64,000 nucleotides of DNA, from contig JALJCO010001235.1 in the NCBI GenBank assembly GCA_023101725.1, positions 294,030 to 358,029 on the forward strand, written 5' to 3'. Origin of the DNA: Atherinomorus stipes (Eukaryota > Chordata > Actinopteri > Atheriniformes > Atherinidae). Numbering within the stretch: position 1 is the stretch's first letter; each line of letters begins with the position of its first letter. Below, one piece after another: positions 45,908 to 58,661 of the stretch. The notes beneath the pieces are model-generated. The model saw only the letters and a program-made list of their open reading frames with translations, ran no database searches and was not told the DNA's origin. A program made the translations under genes and the position numbers.

Positions 45908-48013
45908 CTAGGAATCTGAAAACACAGTGACATCTTTACCTTCCGACAGTGTTAGAGCTCGGATTACTGCAGTTAATTCGGCTCGTTGGGCTGAACACGC
46001 ATTTGTTAGTTTCGCGCTTTCAAGCAGGTGGAAATTGTCGTTTTTACGGTCATACTGAACGATCGCATAACCCGATTCTAGGCCTTCTGTTGAACGATAA
46101 CACGACCCATCTGTGAAAAGCAGAGATTCATTATCATTTAGTGATATTGCTTTCAGATCTGGTCTAAGTTTTGTGTTCTGTTCACATTCAGCTACACAAT
46201 CATGAGGTTCTCCATCACCTGGGAGGGGAATCAAATCTGCTGGGTTTTTTGTTTTACACACTTTGATGGTTACGTGTGGGTATTCAAGAATCCGTTGGTA
46301 GTCAATGATTCTTTGGGGTGTGAGTGTGAATGCCCCTTTTTCCAACAGATTGACAACTTTGTGTTCCACTAAAATTTGGACATCATAACCCATGGTTAAA
46401 GTGGATGCACGTGAGTAAATCTGATGAACTGCTGCGAGGTATTGGTAGCAGGACGGCAGACCGAGTTCTATTGGGCTCAGCGCAGTACTGAAATAGGCTA
46501 CACATTGTGGCTTTGCTCCAACACCTGTGTTTTGAGTTAAAACCCAACATGCATGGCCCTGTCTGCAACTGACATATAGAATGAACGGTCTGTCATAGTT
46601 TGGGATCGCAAGAACTGGTGCTGTTTGGAGTGCAAGTTTTATTTCTTCAAAGGCCTGGTCTGCAAGGTCAGTGAAGCTCTCAACATTGTTGTCCCTGCGT
46701 TTTCACCACATCTCTAAGCGGCTGTACAAGAACAGAGTAATGTTCGACCCACTCCCCACAATACCCCGTCATCCCAAGGAAAGTTAACATCTGTTTGACT
46801 GTTCTGGGTTTTGGTGCACTGCTGATCGCTTCAAGATTTGATTTCAGAATTTGTTTTTTCCCTTCAGAAATTTTTCGGCCCAGGTATTGGATCTCTGACT
46901 GACAGAATTGCAGTTTTTTGTGAGACTCTGTCCCTGCTCAGCTAAGTAGCTGAGAAGGTTGAAGGTGTCTGTGAAATATTGGTGTTTGTCAGTACTGGCT
47001 GCGAGCATCATCACAATATGAAATTACAACGCTTGTGAGTTTAAACTGACGTTCTCGAGGTTCTGTCTCAGTTCCTTTGTGAACTCCGCTGGTGAGTTCA
47101 CAAAGGCCTGTGGCATCCTCATGTACTTCAAAACGACTTCTGAACTGAAATATGAACAGTTACTGGGAAACTTAACTGACTTTTATGCTAAATAAGTTAG
47201 ACAATGCTTCATTTTTCAAAACTATACATGTTTTAACAATTTCCTCTCATATTTTTTGAGCGTGAGTCTGTACAGGGTTCTTCATGGGAGCGTGCAAAGC
47301 TTTTTTAGTTTAACACTCACCGGTTGCACAGATTTTATCTCGCCGACGTCTGAGTCCAATTTCACCCAAACTTACTTGGTGCATTGGATAATATTTGGAA
47401 ACGAAGTTTCGCTTGGTCGTCGTCAGCGTTCGATTGGCTCGGTAAAATCGCTATCGTTGGAGTCGCTTCACCTCTGCAAGAGACAGACAACTTTAGGAAT
47501 TCTTTCATTTGTGTTTGTGAGACAAATGGTTGTTGTGTTTCAAAATAAGCTAATTTTCTAACTTCTACGATAATGGGACCTAAATGTTTTCATGTGTAGT
47601 TAATGTTGATAAATAGGGTGATGTGTGGGCAGCTGTTAGTCACATCTCTTTGAATACTCAGACATCTTCACTCCAATGGCTGTCACACAGATTTCTCAGG
47701 CCAGTCTTTTGGGGTTCTGTGTCAGCTGGAAAGTCTTTCAGGGTTACATGAAGTGAGCAGCGTGGTTTTTCTTGCTTCAGGGCAATTGTCCATTATGAAC
47801 TTTGTCCAGGCTTCAGTGGCTGAAACAATAGAAGATGTTATTTCACCCAACTAACAGATAAGAGCAGATTCTTTTTGACACATCATGGCATATGGCTGTT
47901 TGTCTGCAGTCTTGTGCCTTCGTTTGTGCACAAAATTGCCATGTTCAGGGGGCAGGATGCATTTCTGCCATGCAGGTTTATCAGTGCAGTGTCACTCACA
48001 GTCAGCTGAACAG
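45908..48013 (-). pseudogene. ERV pol remains (body 2)
   Basis: Colinear with 53633-55785. RNase H is readable at 45908-46393 (TDGS, AQRAELTA, FSDS), ending with the same stop. Compared with body 1, about 10 nt are missing near 46650 and 1 nt near 46700, breaking the frame into the thumb. The YCDD box lies at about 47007-47018. Inactive. Confidence 0.75.
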
Positions 48014-48627
48014 TCACCGTTCTGTCCTCACTGGGACAGGAATCATGAGGGGGTGTAACTGAGTCTCTTCTGCAAACCCCGATTGTGGACACCTGCTGTC
48101 TGCACTGTGGGACATGTGGATGTGGTCGTGGTTGTCAAAACCAGGCTGGAGGGCCCCCATAGGTGTTGGGCCTCTGGGTGTCTCTGTGTGGACACTGCCT
48201 CCACATGTGTCCTGGCTGGTCACATGTCGTTGAATCTCACAGGTCCTCTGCTGGTTTGTACCTGTGGTTGAAGGTTGGCCACACCTCTGCGTCTTGGTTC
48301 TGCAGCGTTGTTGGGCTTGGTTGTGCTGGACAAACTCTGCAACATGAGCCACATTTTGATCAGCTGGCACTGTAAAATGCCTACAGTGACATTCAGTCTG
48401 TCTTTGGCTGGAAGAGGAAAAGTCTTTTCTTTGTGTCTGGGTCTTTGGTCAGTGAGATGTGACCATCTGTGTTGCATTGCTGTGTGCTGTGTTGTTGTAA
48501 ACATCTGTGTTGCTGGGGGGCCATCTGGTGCTAATAAGAATAAGATAGGACAGAGAGAAGTTTGTGTGTCATCTGTTATCTGTAGCCAAGCAAGATCTTC
48601 ATTGCATGAGCGTGCACGTGAAAACAT
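48014..48627 (-). pseudogene. ERV gag remnant (body 2), zinc knuckle destroyed
   Basis: Colinear with the body 1 gag end. Changes near 48227-48240 remove the first cysteine pair and shift the frame, leaving a stop (VRFNDM then stop) where body 1 has CRTC. The second half of the knuckle survives in another frame. Confidence 0.7.
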
Positions 48628-50951
48628 GTGGGTGAGTGGTGTACAGTAGATGTATGTGTGTTATCTGTAAGGAAGCGTGTGTGTGGCTTATCACCACCTG
48701 TGACCTTGTGTCAGAGGCTGTGTCTTGGAAACCTGCTACTTGTAAAAAGATTCATTCTAGTGGTTGCTGCTTCTTCTTGATGTAAAGCTTTCTGATTTTC
48801 TGCTCTGCCATGTTTCTGAAATAATTCCAAAATTTGTATGTCTCTTTCAATTTTTCTTTTCATTTTTGTTTTTTTTGGCTGCAGTAATTCCAGTTATGGG
48901 CGTGTTTTTAATGATTTTTTTCAGTTCAGCACAGACGCATCAATCGTAAGTACCATTTTTTTTGCCAATAGGTGGCGCTGTTTTTTGTTCTCATCCACCT
49001 AGTGAAGAATTTTGTAATTTCATATTTCAACAATGGAAATTTACTGGTTAGAATTTCTACTGCTGTGTCATTTGGTCGATATTTTGTTCATTTTTGCTTT
49101 ATCGGAGTCTGCCATTTTGTTGACCTCGAACACCGGAGAGGCACTCTGACACAGAAAATTGTTTTTCTGCTAGACAAAATATCTGTCCAGTGCTCGACAT
49201 CAACAAAATACACACTCTTTCCCCGCTCTTCTTCCCCCGAGAATTTCTACAGGGAAGAAAGATAAGGGTGGAAAAATTCTTATAGCTGTAGCACTGTCCC
49301 GTGGAAAACTTCACACAGACTTTTTCTTTACTTTTACTTTAAAATCTGAAAAAGAATCTAACAATCTAAAAAAATCTAAACACAATTCTAAAAATTTACT
49401 TTCAACTTTACTTATTCTTTTAAGCAAAATTTATTTATTTATTTTTTCCCAGCACTTGCACAAATTTCACTCAGAGTTTTTCTTACTTTGTTCATATAAC
49501 ATTGACTTTTCTTAACAATTGACCAACCCAAATGTTTCAGAAACTCCAGTTATTTTTTTTTCTTTTATTTAAGATGGTTCTGTCAGGCACAGTCTCTTCC
49601 TTTACTGAAACATTTTAAACATTTTCATATGATTTTTTTTTTTTGGGATTAACACAAACTTCATTGCTTTTTTTTTTTCTTTACTTTAACTATTCTCTTT
49701 ATTTTATTTCTCCATGTGAAATGTTTCCTCCATCAGCTTTTTGATACCGAAATTAACGCTACTTATTAACTCCGTCATCAGACCGAAACTTTAAATTTAC
49801 ATGCGTCTACAAACACCATCCATACGCAAGCTTTTAACTCATGAGTATACGTATAAATTTGTGTTCCTACAAACATGCAAATTTAAATTAAAAGTTTTTT
49901 CCAACGTTTTATCAAAAACAAAAAAATTTCCCTAATGCCCAAATATTTTTTCTCAATGTTTTTATGTAAAACAACTGACTTTTCCGGAGGCCGGATGCCC
50001 AATTTCTTCACTCAATGCTTTTTTTCTTTAGCAACAAACTTTCCCTGATGCCCAATTATTTTTCCTCAATGTTTTTATGTAAAACAACTGACTTTTCCGG
50101 AGGCCGGATGCCCAATTTCTTCACTCAATGCTTTTTTCTTAAGCAACAAACTTTCCCTGATGCCCAATACTTCACTCAATGCTTTTGATTTCTGTTCAAT
50201 TTGTAGCAATTTGTTACATATAAGTTCACGTGCGCCGATGTGTAATCTTACACCTATCCACAACACCATCCATACGTAAACTCTCATGCATTACAAGAAC
50301 AGTATTGCAACATATAAGTTTAGACAAATGGGACGTCTCCCTAGTAACCTTATATGCATTTCATTTTGGCAACATGCAAGTTTCGATTAGATCAGAGTCA
50401 TTTCAAACATGCAAACCACACACCTACACACGCGATCTCACACGCGGAACTTCAATTCAATCCAACATGTACTGAGACACCATCCAAACGCAAACCTATG
50501 TGTTTTTCATTTTCACAACACACACGTTCACATCTAGACCCGTGTCCCCTCAAACATGCAGTTGATGATTATTAGGGTCATCACACCCTGTCCTGATTTT
50601 CGGACACAGATCACATGGAGTAACACTTCTAAGCACTATGAAAATACCGTATTTTGTTTATTTTTGTATTGCTAAACCCCAGGTCTATACCTGTTTTCTT
50701 TTGGCTGTGAAGTGTTTTCTTTTTAGCTTGAATCTCTGCTCTTCATTGATAGGTAAATATATTATCTTTCTTACCGTTTTCCATCCGTATTAAAGATCTG
50801 TTACCGACCTCTGATCTCGTCTTCAAAACACTTGGGGAAAGTTTCGGACCTTCGCGTCGTAGTCCGTGTGTTTTCCTCGGTTCGTGGACAGAAGCAGAAA
50901 AAGACAACAATTAATTCTCTATATTCCCACGTCGATGGGTCACCATTATTC
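48628..50951 (-). other. ERV body 2 leader / 5' gag region
   Basis: Colinear with 56353-58661 of body 1, with small indels in T-runs. Contains the same tandem units of about 110 bp (about 49930-50160). No intact gag frame. Confidence 0.6.
50926..50945 (-). promoter_or_regulatory. Primer-binding-site-like sequence, body 2
   Basis: Identical to the site in body 1 (58636-58655), with the same 6-nt spacer from the LTR. Confidence 0.5.
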
Positions 50952-51511
50952 TGTCGTAGCGCAACCCTTCCGGTAGCTAATCAGAAGTGCTGTTCGTTAA
51001 GAATAATAGAAGAGAACTAATGTTGACTTTTGCCATCGTACAGACCTTAAGTGTGGATGTCAGCAGCGTGGTGTTTGCAGTCAGGCACCTCGTTGGTCAG
51101 CCTGCTAGCAGTGGCTGAGCCAAGATGATGCAGCGGTGAAGAATCACAGACGCGTCGCTTAAGGTTACACGTTTATTACAATATAACTGGTCAAATACGG
51201 CAAAGGACTGTGTCGTCAGACCCTGTACGTGTCTCAGCGGTCAAAACGGAGTCCCCAGGTCCAGCTGTCTGTAGTCCGCGCTCGCTCACGTTCTGAAGGA
51301 CCCCGTCTTCCTGTTTACTGTGATGCTTTATAGGAGCCTGTCAGAACCCTCCCCACCTGACATTCAGTCTGATGGGAGTCGTCTGTGGATGACACGTCAG
51401 CTTGGGATCTAGGTTCATAATTTGTCATGTCGCCCTAATTTATCAGTCGTCCTTGTCCTTGTCATAATCTTAACAGTATATATCTATAGAGTCAGACAGT
51501 CTGCCACCACA
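50952..51511 (-). repeat. ERV LTR 2 (shared by bodies 1 and 2)
   Basis: 560 bp, TG...CA, nearly identical to LTR 3 over its length; a handful of substitutions were seen by eye. It serves as 3' LTR of body 1 and 5' LTR of body 2. Confidence 0.88.
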
Positions 51512-53632
51512 CTCCCCCTCAGTGACGTAATTCACGTCACTCACCCAGTCGAAATAGGTATGTGTCATTTACCCAAACCCTCATTACCTAACTAAATAAA
51601 ATTCAAGTCCCCATAAACAACTTAAACAAATCAACCCAAGTCACCCTACCTTACTTTTACCCGTCAGTCTTGACACAGTCCTGTTGCCAACAATCAATTA
51701 CATATTAATCAAAAATAGGAAAGATAGAGAAGGTAGAGGAGGAAAGACAGAAAATCACAAAATCACATCCTAACGTGTAACCTTATAAAAGATTTGTTTA
51801 CAGGTACGCAAATCGGTATGCGTTTACAATACAATCATTGTGGACACAAGAAGGAAACATTCAACAATCAAAAACAATCAAACAATAATCAAAACAGAAT
51901 TACTGGCTAATTGATCCTTAGCTGTAAGAAAATTATATGATTAACACCAATCAATGTGTATGTTATTAACCTTATGACCAACAAATATCAACTTAACTCA
52001 AATTCATAATGATTAACAAATTCAATGTGTATGCAGTTAACACTATGATTAACAAACCCATAATGATTTACAGATTTAATGTGTAAGCAATTAGCTGATC
52101 AACCAAAACATAACGAAAACTCAATGTGCATGGAATCTAACTGATTAATAGAACTCAATGTGTCTGAAATTAACTCTATTGATTAACAATTTACTATACC
52201 ACCTACCAACTCAACATGCACGCAACCAATTCCACCACTTAACCAAATCAAAGTGTGTGATTTAACAATACTGATTAATAAAATCAACAGGAACTACTAA
52301 ACTGTGTGATGCACAAACTAAAATGTACTCAAGTACCACTAAATGAAAAATTGATGTAAAATAAAGATGACACAACTAGAAATGTGCGTGTGAAATTATT
52401 CTTAGCTGAAAACAGAAACTTTGAAATCTTTAACTTTATGTGAAAACACCAATTATCCTCCTGGAATGATTCTTGTAGAAATGCAGCATTTGGATAGTAA
52501 TTTCTTGGCCCCTTGTCAGTCATAGACTGAATTTCCTGTAGCTCGAACAACCACCCCCCTCAGCCACATAATGAGACTATGTCGGCTGAGGAAAGCAGAT
52601 CCAACATCCAGTGTGCAATAGCAAAGCAGATTATGCAGAGATTTGTAACTTTATTTTGCAGCTGACATGTTACTGATGTGTCTTCTTGCACCACGACAAT
52701 AATGGCTCTTTGTAACCTGATGCCTCAATTCTCCAGGCACCGGTTTAAAAGTGATTATCACCACCCATCTCCACAGGTGTCAACCTTCATCACATTTCTG
52801 GACACATTTTGAGCTGTGAACAGCACAGTGAGTGATGACGCAGACATCAACAACTCAGCCTCTGTGAGACTCGTTCACCCTCGACATCCAGGCTGCATCC
52901 TTATTTTTGTCGTGGTGTACAACATACAGTGTTGCCATGTCAGCTGTTCTGTTGACCAGTTGTGGACTGATTTCCTTCCGGACGGCTTGATTCAGCAGTG
53001 ATCTGCAAGCAGAAAAAAAGACAACAGCTTACCACAGATACACAAATACATGTAATGTAGTTTTTACTGCTAATTGGATTAACGTTACTCCCCGGAGTGA
53101 AAAGTTGTTGTTCGTCCAGTTCGGCTCCTCCTCGGCGTCCTCGGCGTCCTCTGCGATCCTTTCCATTTCCTTCGAAACGGTCCCGAATCTTCTCCTTGGT
53201 TATGGTGAACTTTCCTCCTTCCTCTGTGTGGGTGGAATTTTCTGCAACACTATTACACTTTTCCATTGTCTGATGAAAAAGACTGTAAACAGGTCAAACA
53301 GCTATGACCTCTTTACATAAAAAAAATTCAGTTCTTCTGCAGTTCTGTGTTCTGTGGCTTCAAGCCAAAGAGAGAGACGGCAAAATACTGTCAAAAAATT
53401 ACAGTTTCTGTTTTCACTTTGATGACATGTTACAGAATTCCACCCGGAGGTTGTAGAAAACTTCTTTTTGGCACAAGCGGTCAACCTGGGGAAAGGCACA
53501 AACTTTTCCTGGATTGCTGGTCAGACAGATGTAACACTTTACAATTGCAGCTCTCCTGAAGAGCATCAGATCATCAGTTCAGTTCAGAGTTTTATGGGCG
53601 TGCCCATGTATGGGGACCGCTGAGACACAGTA
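51512..53632 (-). other. ERV body 1 3' region, no integrase or env seen; polypurine tract
   Basis: 51512-51521 is TGAGGGGGAG on the minus strand, a polypurine tract abutting the LTR. 51900-52300 is an AT-rich array of diverged ATTAACAAATTCAATGTGT-like units. A minus-strand frame at 52940-53266 (108 residues, acidic/charged N-terminus, hydrophobic CVSVVSCCLFFC segment) has a counterpart in body 2 but no known domain. I could not recognise integrase or envelope. Confidence 0.6.
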
Positions 53633-54526
53633 CTAGGAATCCGAAAACACAGTGACATCTTTACCTTCCGACAGTGTTAGAGCTCGGATTACTGCAGTTA
53701 ATTCGGCTCGTTGGGCTGAACACGCATTTGTTAGTTTCGCGCTTTCAAGCAGGTGGAAATTGTCGTTTTTACGGTCATACTGAACGATCGCATAACCCGA
53801 TTCTAGGCCTTCTGTTGAACGATAACACGACCCATCTGTGAAAAGCAGAGATTCATTATCATTTAGTGATATTGCTTTCAGATCTGGTCTAAGTTTTGTG
53901 TTCTGTTCACATTCAGCTACACAATCATGAGGTTCTCCATCACCTGGGAGGGGAATCAAATCTGCTGGGTTTTTTGTTTTACACACTTTGATGGTTTCGT
54001 CTGGGTATTCAAGAATCCGTTGGTAGTCAATGATTCTTTGGGGTGTGAGTGTGAATGCCCCTTTTTCCAACAGATTGACAACTTTGTGTTCCACTAAAAT
54101 TTGGACATCATAACCCATGGTTAAAGTGGATGCACGTGAGTAAATCTGATGAACTGCTGCGAGGTATTGGTAGCAGGACGGCAGACCGAGTTCTATTGGG
54201 CTCAGCGCAGTACTGAAATAGGCTACACATTGTGGCTTTGCTCCAACACCTGTGTTTTGAGTTAAAACCCAACATGCATGGCCCTGTCTGCAACTGACAT
54301 ATAGAATGAATGGTCTGTCATAGTTTGGGATCGCAAAAACCGGTGCTGTTTGGAGTGCAAGTTTTATTTCTTCAAAGGCCTGGTCTGCAAGAGGCGTCCA
54401 GGTCAGTGAAGCTCTCAACATTGTTGTCCCTGCGTTTTTCACCATATCTCTAAGCGGCTGTACAAGAACAGAGTAATGTTCGACCCACTCCCCACAATAC
54501 CTCGTCATCCCAAGGAAAGTTAACAT
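53633..54526 (-). pseudogene. ERV pol: RT connection and RNase H (body 1)
   Basis: A 297-residue open frame, the longest retroviral piece here. Residues 1-30 (FLGMTRYCGEWVEHY) are the RT thumb end. RNase H follows with TDGS (230-233), AQRAELTA (271-278) and FSDS (294-297), the D-E-D set that cuts RNA in RNA/DNA hybrids. The frame stops right after the third acidic site, where the family normally continues with another catalytic Asp and then integrase. The protein is therefore cut within RNase H. Confidence 0.8.
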
Positions 54527-55785
54527 CTGTTTGACTGTTCTGGGTTTTGGTGCACTGCTGATCGCTTCAAGATTTGATTGCAGAATTTGTTTTTTTCCCT
54601 TCAGAAATTTTTTTCGGCCCAGGTATTAATCTCTGACTGACAGAATTGCAGTTTTTTTGTGAGACTCTGTCCCTGCTCAGCTAAGTAGCTGAGAAGGTTG
54701 AAGGTGTCTGTGAAATATTGGTGTTTGTCAGTACTGGCTGCGAGCATCATCACAATAAGAAATTACAACGCTCGTGAGTTTTAACTGACGTTCTCGAGGT
54801 TCTGTCTCAGTTCCTTTGTGAACTCCGCAGGTTAGCCCACAAAGGTCTGTGGCATCCTCATGTACTTCAAATTGACTTCTGAACTGAAATATGAACAGGT
54901 ACTGGGAAACTTAACTGACTTTTATGCTAAATAAATTAGACAATGCTTCGTTTTTCACAACTATAAATGTTTTAACAATTTCCTCTCATATTTTTTGAGT
55001 GCGAGTCTGTACAGGGTTCTTCATGGGAGCGTGCAAAGCTTTTTTTAGTTTAACACTCACCGGTTGCGCAGATTTTATCTCACCGACGTCTGAGTCCAAT
55101 TTCACCCAAACTTACTTGGTGCATTGGATAATATTTGGAAACGAAGTTTCGCTTGGTCGTCGTCAGCGTTCGATTGGTACGGTAAATTGCTATTGTTGGA
55201 GTCGCTTCACCTCTGCAAGAGACAGACAACTTTAGGAATTCTTTCATTTGTGTTTGTGAGACAAATGGTTGTTGTGTTTCAAAATAAGCTAATTTTCTAA
55301 CTTCTACGATAATGGGACCTAAATGTTTTCATGTGTAGTTAATGTTGATAAATAGGGTGATGTGTGGGCAGCTGTTAGTCACATCTCTTTGAATACTCAG
55401 ACATCTTCACTCCATTGGCTGTCACACAGATTTCTCAGGCCAGTCTTTTGGGGTTCTGTGTCAGCTGGAAAGTCTTTCAGGGTTACATGAAGTGAGCAGC
55501 GTGGTTTTTCTTGCTTCAGGGCAATTGTCCATTATGAACTTTGTCCAGGCTTCAGTGGCTGAAACAATAGGAGATGTTATTTCACCCAACCAACAGATAA
55601 CAGCAGATTCTTTTTGACACATCATGGCATATGGCTGTTTGATTGTCTGCAGTCTTGTGCCCTCATTTGTGCACAAAATTGCCATGTTCAGGGGGCAGGA
55701 TGCATTTCTGCCATGCAGGTTTATCAGTGCAGTGTCACTCACAGTCAGCTGAACAGTCACTGTTCTGTCCTCACTGGGACAGGAA
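54527..55785 (-). pseudogene. ERV protease end / reverse transcriptase remains (body 1)
   Basis: A segment near 55700 (SDTALINLHGRN, then MAILCTNEG) resembles the protease-RT junction of gamma-type pol, eroded. Further on, the catalytic box is found as YCDD (54746-54757), followed by a frame change and a thumb-like stretch (LLSYLAEQGQ). Several stops and frameshifts separate the pieces, and much of the fingers region is absent or unrecognisable. Confidence 0.6.
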
Positions 55786-56352
55786 TCATGAGGGGGTGTA
55801 ACTGAGTCTTTTCTGCAACCCCGCTTGTGGACACCTGCTGTCTGCACCGTGGGACATGTGGATGTGGTCGTGGTTGTCAAAACCAGGCTGGTGGCCCCCA
55901 TAGGTGTTGGGCCTCTGGGTGTTTCTGTGTGGACACTCCCTCCACATGTGTCCTGGCTGGTCACATGTCCTGCACCTCACAGGTCCTCTGCTGGTTTGTA
56001 CCTGTGGTTTAAAGTTGGCCACACCTCCGCGTCTTGGTTCTGCAGCGTTGTTGGGCTTGGTTGTGCTGGACAGAATCTGCAACATGATCCACATTTTGAT
56101 CAGCTGGCACTGTAAAATGCCTACAGTGACATTCAGTCTGTCTTTGGCTGGAAGAGGAAAAGTCTTTTCTCTGTGTCTGGGTATGGTCAGTGAGATGTGA
56201 CCATCTGTGTTGCATTGCTGTGTGCTGTGTTGTTGTAAGCATCTGTGTTGTTCCACTAATAAGAATAAGATAGGACAGAGAGAAGTTTGTGTGTCATCTG
56301 TTATCTGTAGCCAAGCAAGATCTTCATTGCATGAGCGTGCACGTGAAAACAT
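55786..56352 (-). pseudogene. ERV gag C-terminal part with CCHC zinc knuckle (body 1)
   Basis: The frame ends with an intact zinc knuckle at 55933-55974: CRTCDQPGHMWREC (C-x2-C-x4-H-x4-C), the nucleocapsid motif that binds viral RNA. The sequence before it is Gln/Asn-rich; a capsid domain is not convincingly visible. The expected protease core between the knuckle and the next recognisable segment is largely missing. It is a degraded gag. Confidence 0.7.
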
Positions 56353-58661
56353 GTGGGTAAGTGGTGTACAGTAGATGTATGTGTGTTATCTGTAAGGAAG
56401 CGTGTGTGTGGCTTATCACCACCTGTGACCTTGTGTCAGAGGCTGTGTCTTGAAACCTGCTACTTGTAAAAAGATTCATTCTAGTGCTTGCTGCTTCTTT
56501 TTGATGTAAAGCTTTCTGATTTTCTGCATATTCTCTGCCATGTTTCTGAAATAATTCCAAAATTTGTATGTCTCTTTTCAATTTCTCTCTGCATTTCTGT
56601 TTTTTGGCTGCTGTAATTCCAGTTATGGGCGTGTTTTTAATGACTATTTTCATTTCTGCACAGACGCATCGGTCGAACGTACCATTTTTTTTTTCCCAAT
56701 AGGTGGCGCTGTTTTTTGTTCTCATCCACCTAGTGAAGAATTTTGTAATTTCATATTTCAACAATGGAAATTTACTGGTTAGAATTTCTACTGCTGTGTC
56801 ATTTGGTCGATATTTTGTTCATTTTTGCTTTATCGGAGTCTGCCATTTTGTCAACCTCGAACACCGGAGAGCCACTCTGACACAGAAAATTGTTTTTCTG
56901 CTAGACAAAATATCTGTCCAGTACTCGACATCAACAAAATACACACTCTGTCCCTCTCTTCCTCCCCCGAGAATTTATACAGGGAAGAAAGATAAGGGTG
57001 GAAAAATTCTTATAGCTGTAGCACTGTCCCGTGGAAAACTTCACACAGACTTTTTCTTTACTTTTACTTTAAAATCTGAAAAAGAATCTAACAATCTAAA
57101 AAATCTAAACACAATTCTAAAAATTTTACTTTCAACTTTACTTATTCTTTTAAGCAAAATTTATTTATTTATTTTTCCCAGCACTTGCACAAATTTCACT
57201 CAGAGTTTTTTCTTACTTTGTTCATATAACATTGACTTTTCTTAACAATTGACCAACCCAAATGTTTCAGAAACTCCAGTTATTTTTTACTTTTATTTAA
57301 GATGGTTCTGTCAGGCACAGTCTCTTCCTTTACTGAAACATTATAAACATTTTCATATGATTTTTTTGGGATTAACACAAACTTCATTGCACCTTACTTT
57401 AACTATTCTCTTTATTTTATTTCTCCATGTGAAATGTTTCCTCCATCAGCTTTTTGATACCGAAATTAACGCTACTTATTAACTCCGTCATCAGACCGAA
57501 ACTTTAAATTTACATGCGTCTACAAACACCATCCATACGCAAGCTTTTTTAACTCATGAGTATACGTATAAATTTGTGTTCCTACAAACATGCAAATTTA
57601 AATTAAAAGTTTTTTCCAACGTTTTATCAAAAACAAAAAAATTTCCCTAATGCCCAAATATTTTTTCTCAATGTTTTTATGTAAAACAACTGACTTTTCC
57701 GGAGGCCGGATGCCCAATTTCTTCACTCAATGCTTTTTTCTTTAGCAACAAACTTTCCCTGATGCCCAATTATTTTTCCTCAATGTTTTTATGTAAAACA
57801 ACTGACTTTTCGGAGGCCGGATGCCCAATTTCTTCACTCAATGCTTTTTCTTAAGCAACAAACTTTCCCTGATGCCCAATACTTCACTCAATGCTTTTGA
57901 TTTCTGTTCAATTTGTAGCAATTTGTTACATATAAGTTCACGTGCGCCGATGTGTAATCTTACACCTATCCACAACACCATCCATACGTAAACTCTCATG
58001 CATTACAAGAACAGTATTGCAACATATAAGTTTAGACAAATGGGACGTCTCCCTAGTAACCTTATATGCATTTCATTTTGGCAACATGCAAGTTTCGATT
58101 AGATCAGAGTCATTTCAAACATGCAAACCACACACCTACACACGCGATCTCACGCGGAACTTCAATTCAATCCAACATGTATTGAGACACCATCCAAACG
58201 CAAACCTATGTGTTTTTCATTTTCACAACACACACGTTCACATCTAGACCCGTGTCCCCTCAAACATGCAGTTGATGATTATTAGGGTCATCACACCCTG
58301 TCCTGATTTTCGGACACAGATCACATGGAGTAACACTTCTAAGCACTATGAAAATACCGTATTTTGTTTATTTTTGTATTGCTAAACCCCAGGTCTATAC
58401 CTGTTTTCTTTTGGCTGTGAAGTGTTTTCTTTTTAGCTTGAATCTCTGCTCTTCATTGATAGGTAAATATATTATCTTTCTTACCGTTTTCCATCCGTAT
58501 TAAAGATCCGTTACCGACCTTTGATCTCGTCTTCAAAACACTTGGGGAAAGTTTCGGACCTTCGCGTCGTAGTCCGTGTGTTTTCCTCGGTTCGTGGACA
58601 GAAGCAGAAAAAGACAACAATTAATTCTCTATATTCCCACGTCGATGGGTCACCATTATTC
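56353..58661 (-). other. ERV body 1 leader / 5' gag region
   Basis: A 2.3-kb stretch between LTR and recognisable gag. A conserved minus-strand open frame (56324-56764) is Lys-rich without a known domain. About 57640-57870 holds two tandem copies of a unit of about 110 bp (CAACTGACTTTTC...GGAGGCCGGATGCCC). The plus-strand open frames here are repeated in the other units but look like by-products. Confidence 0.5.
58636..58655 (-). promoter_or_regulatory. Primer-binding-site-like sequence, body 1
   Basis: Six bases inside the LTR border the minus strand reads TGGTGACCCATCGACGTGGG. The first nine bases and CGACGTG agree with the tRNA-Trp primer site known from avian retroviruses, with a small internal difference. 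Repeated in body 2 at 50926-50945; not present in the third body. Confidence 0.5.
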
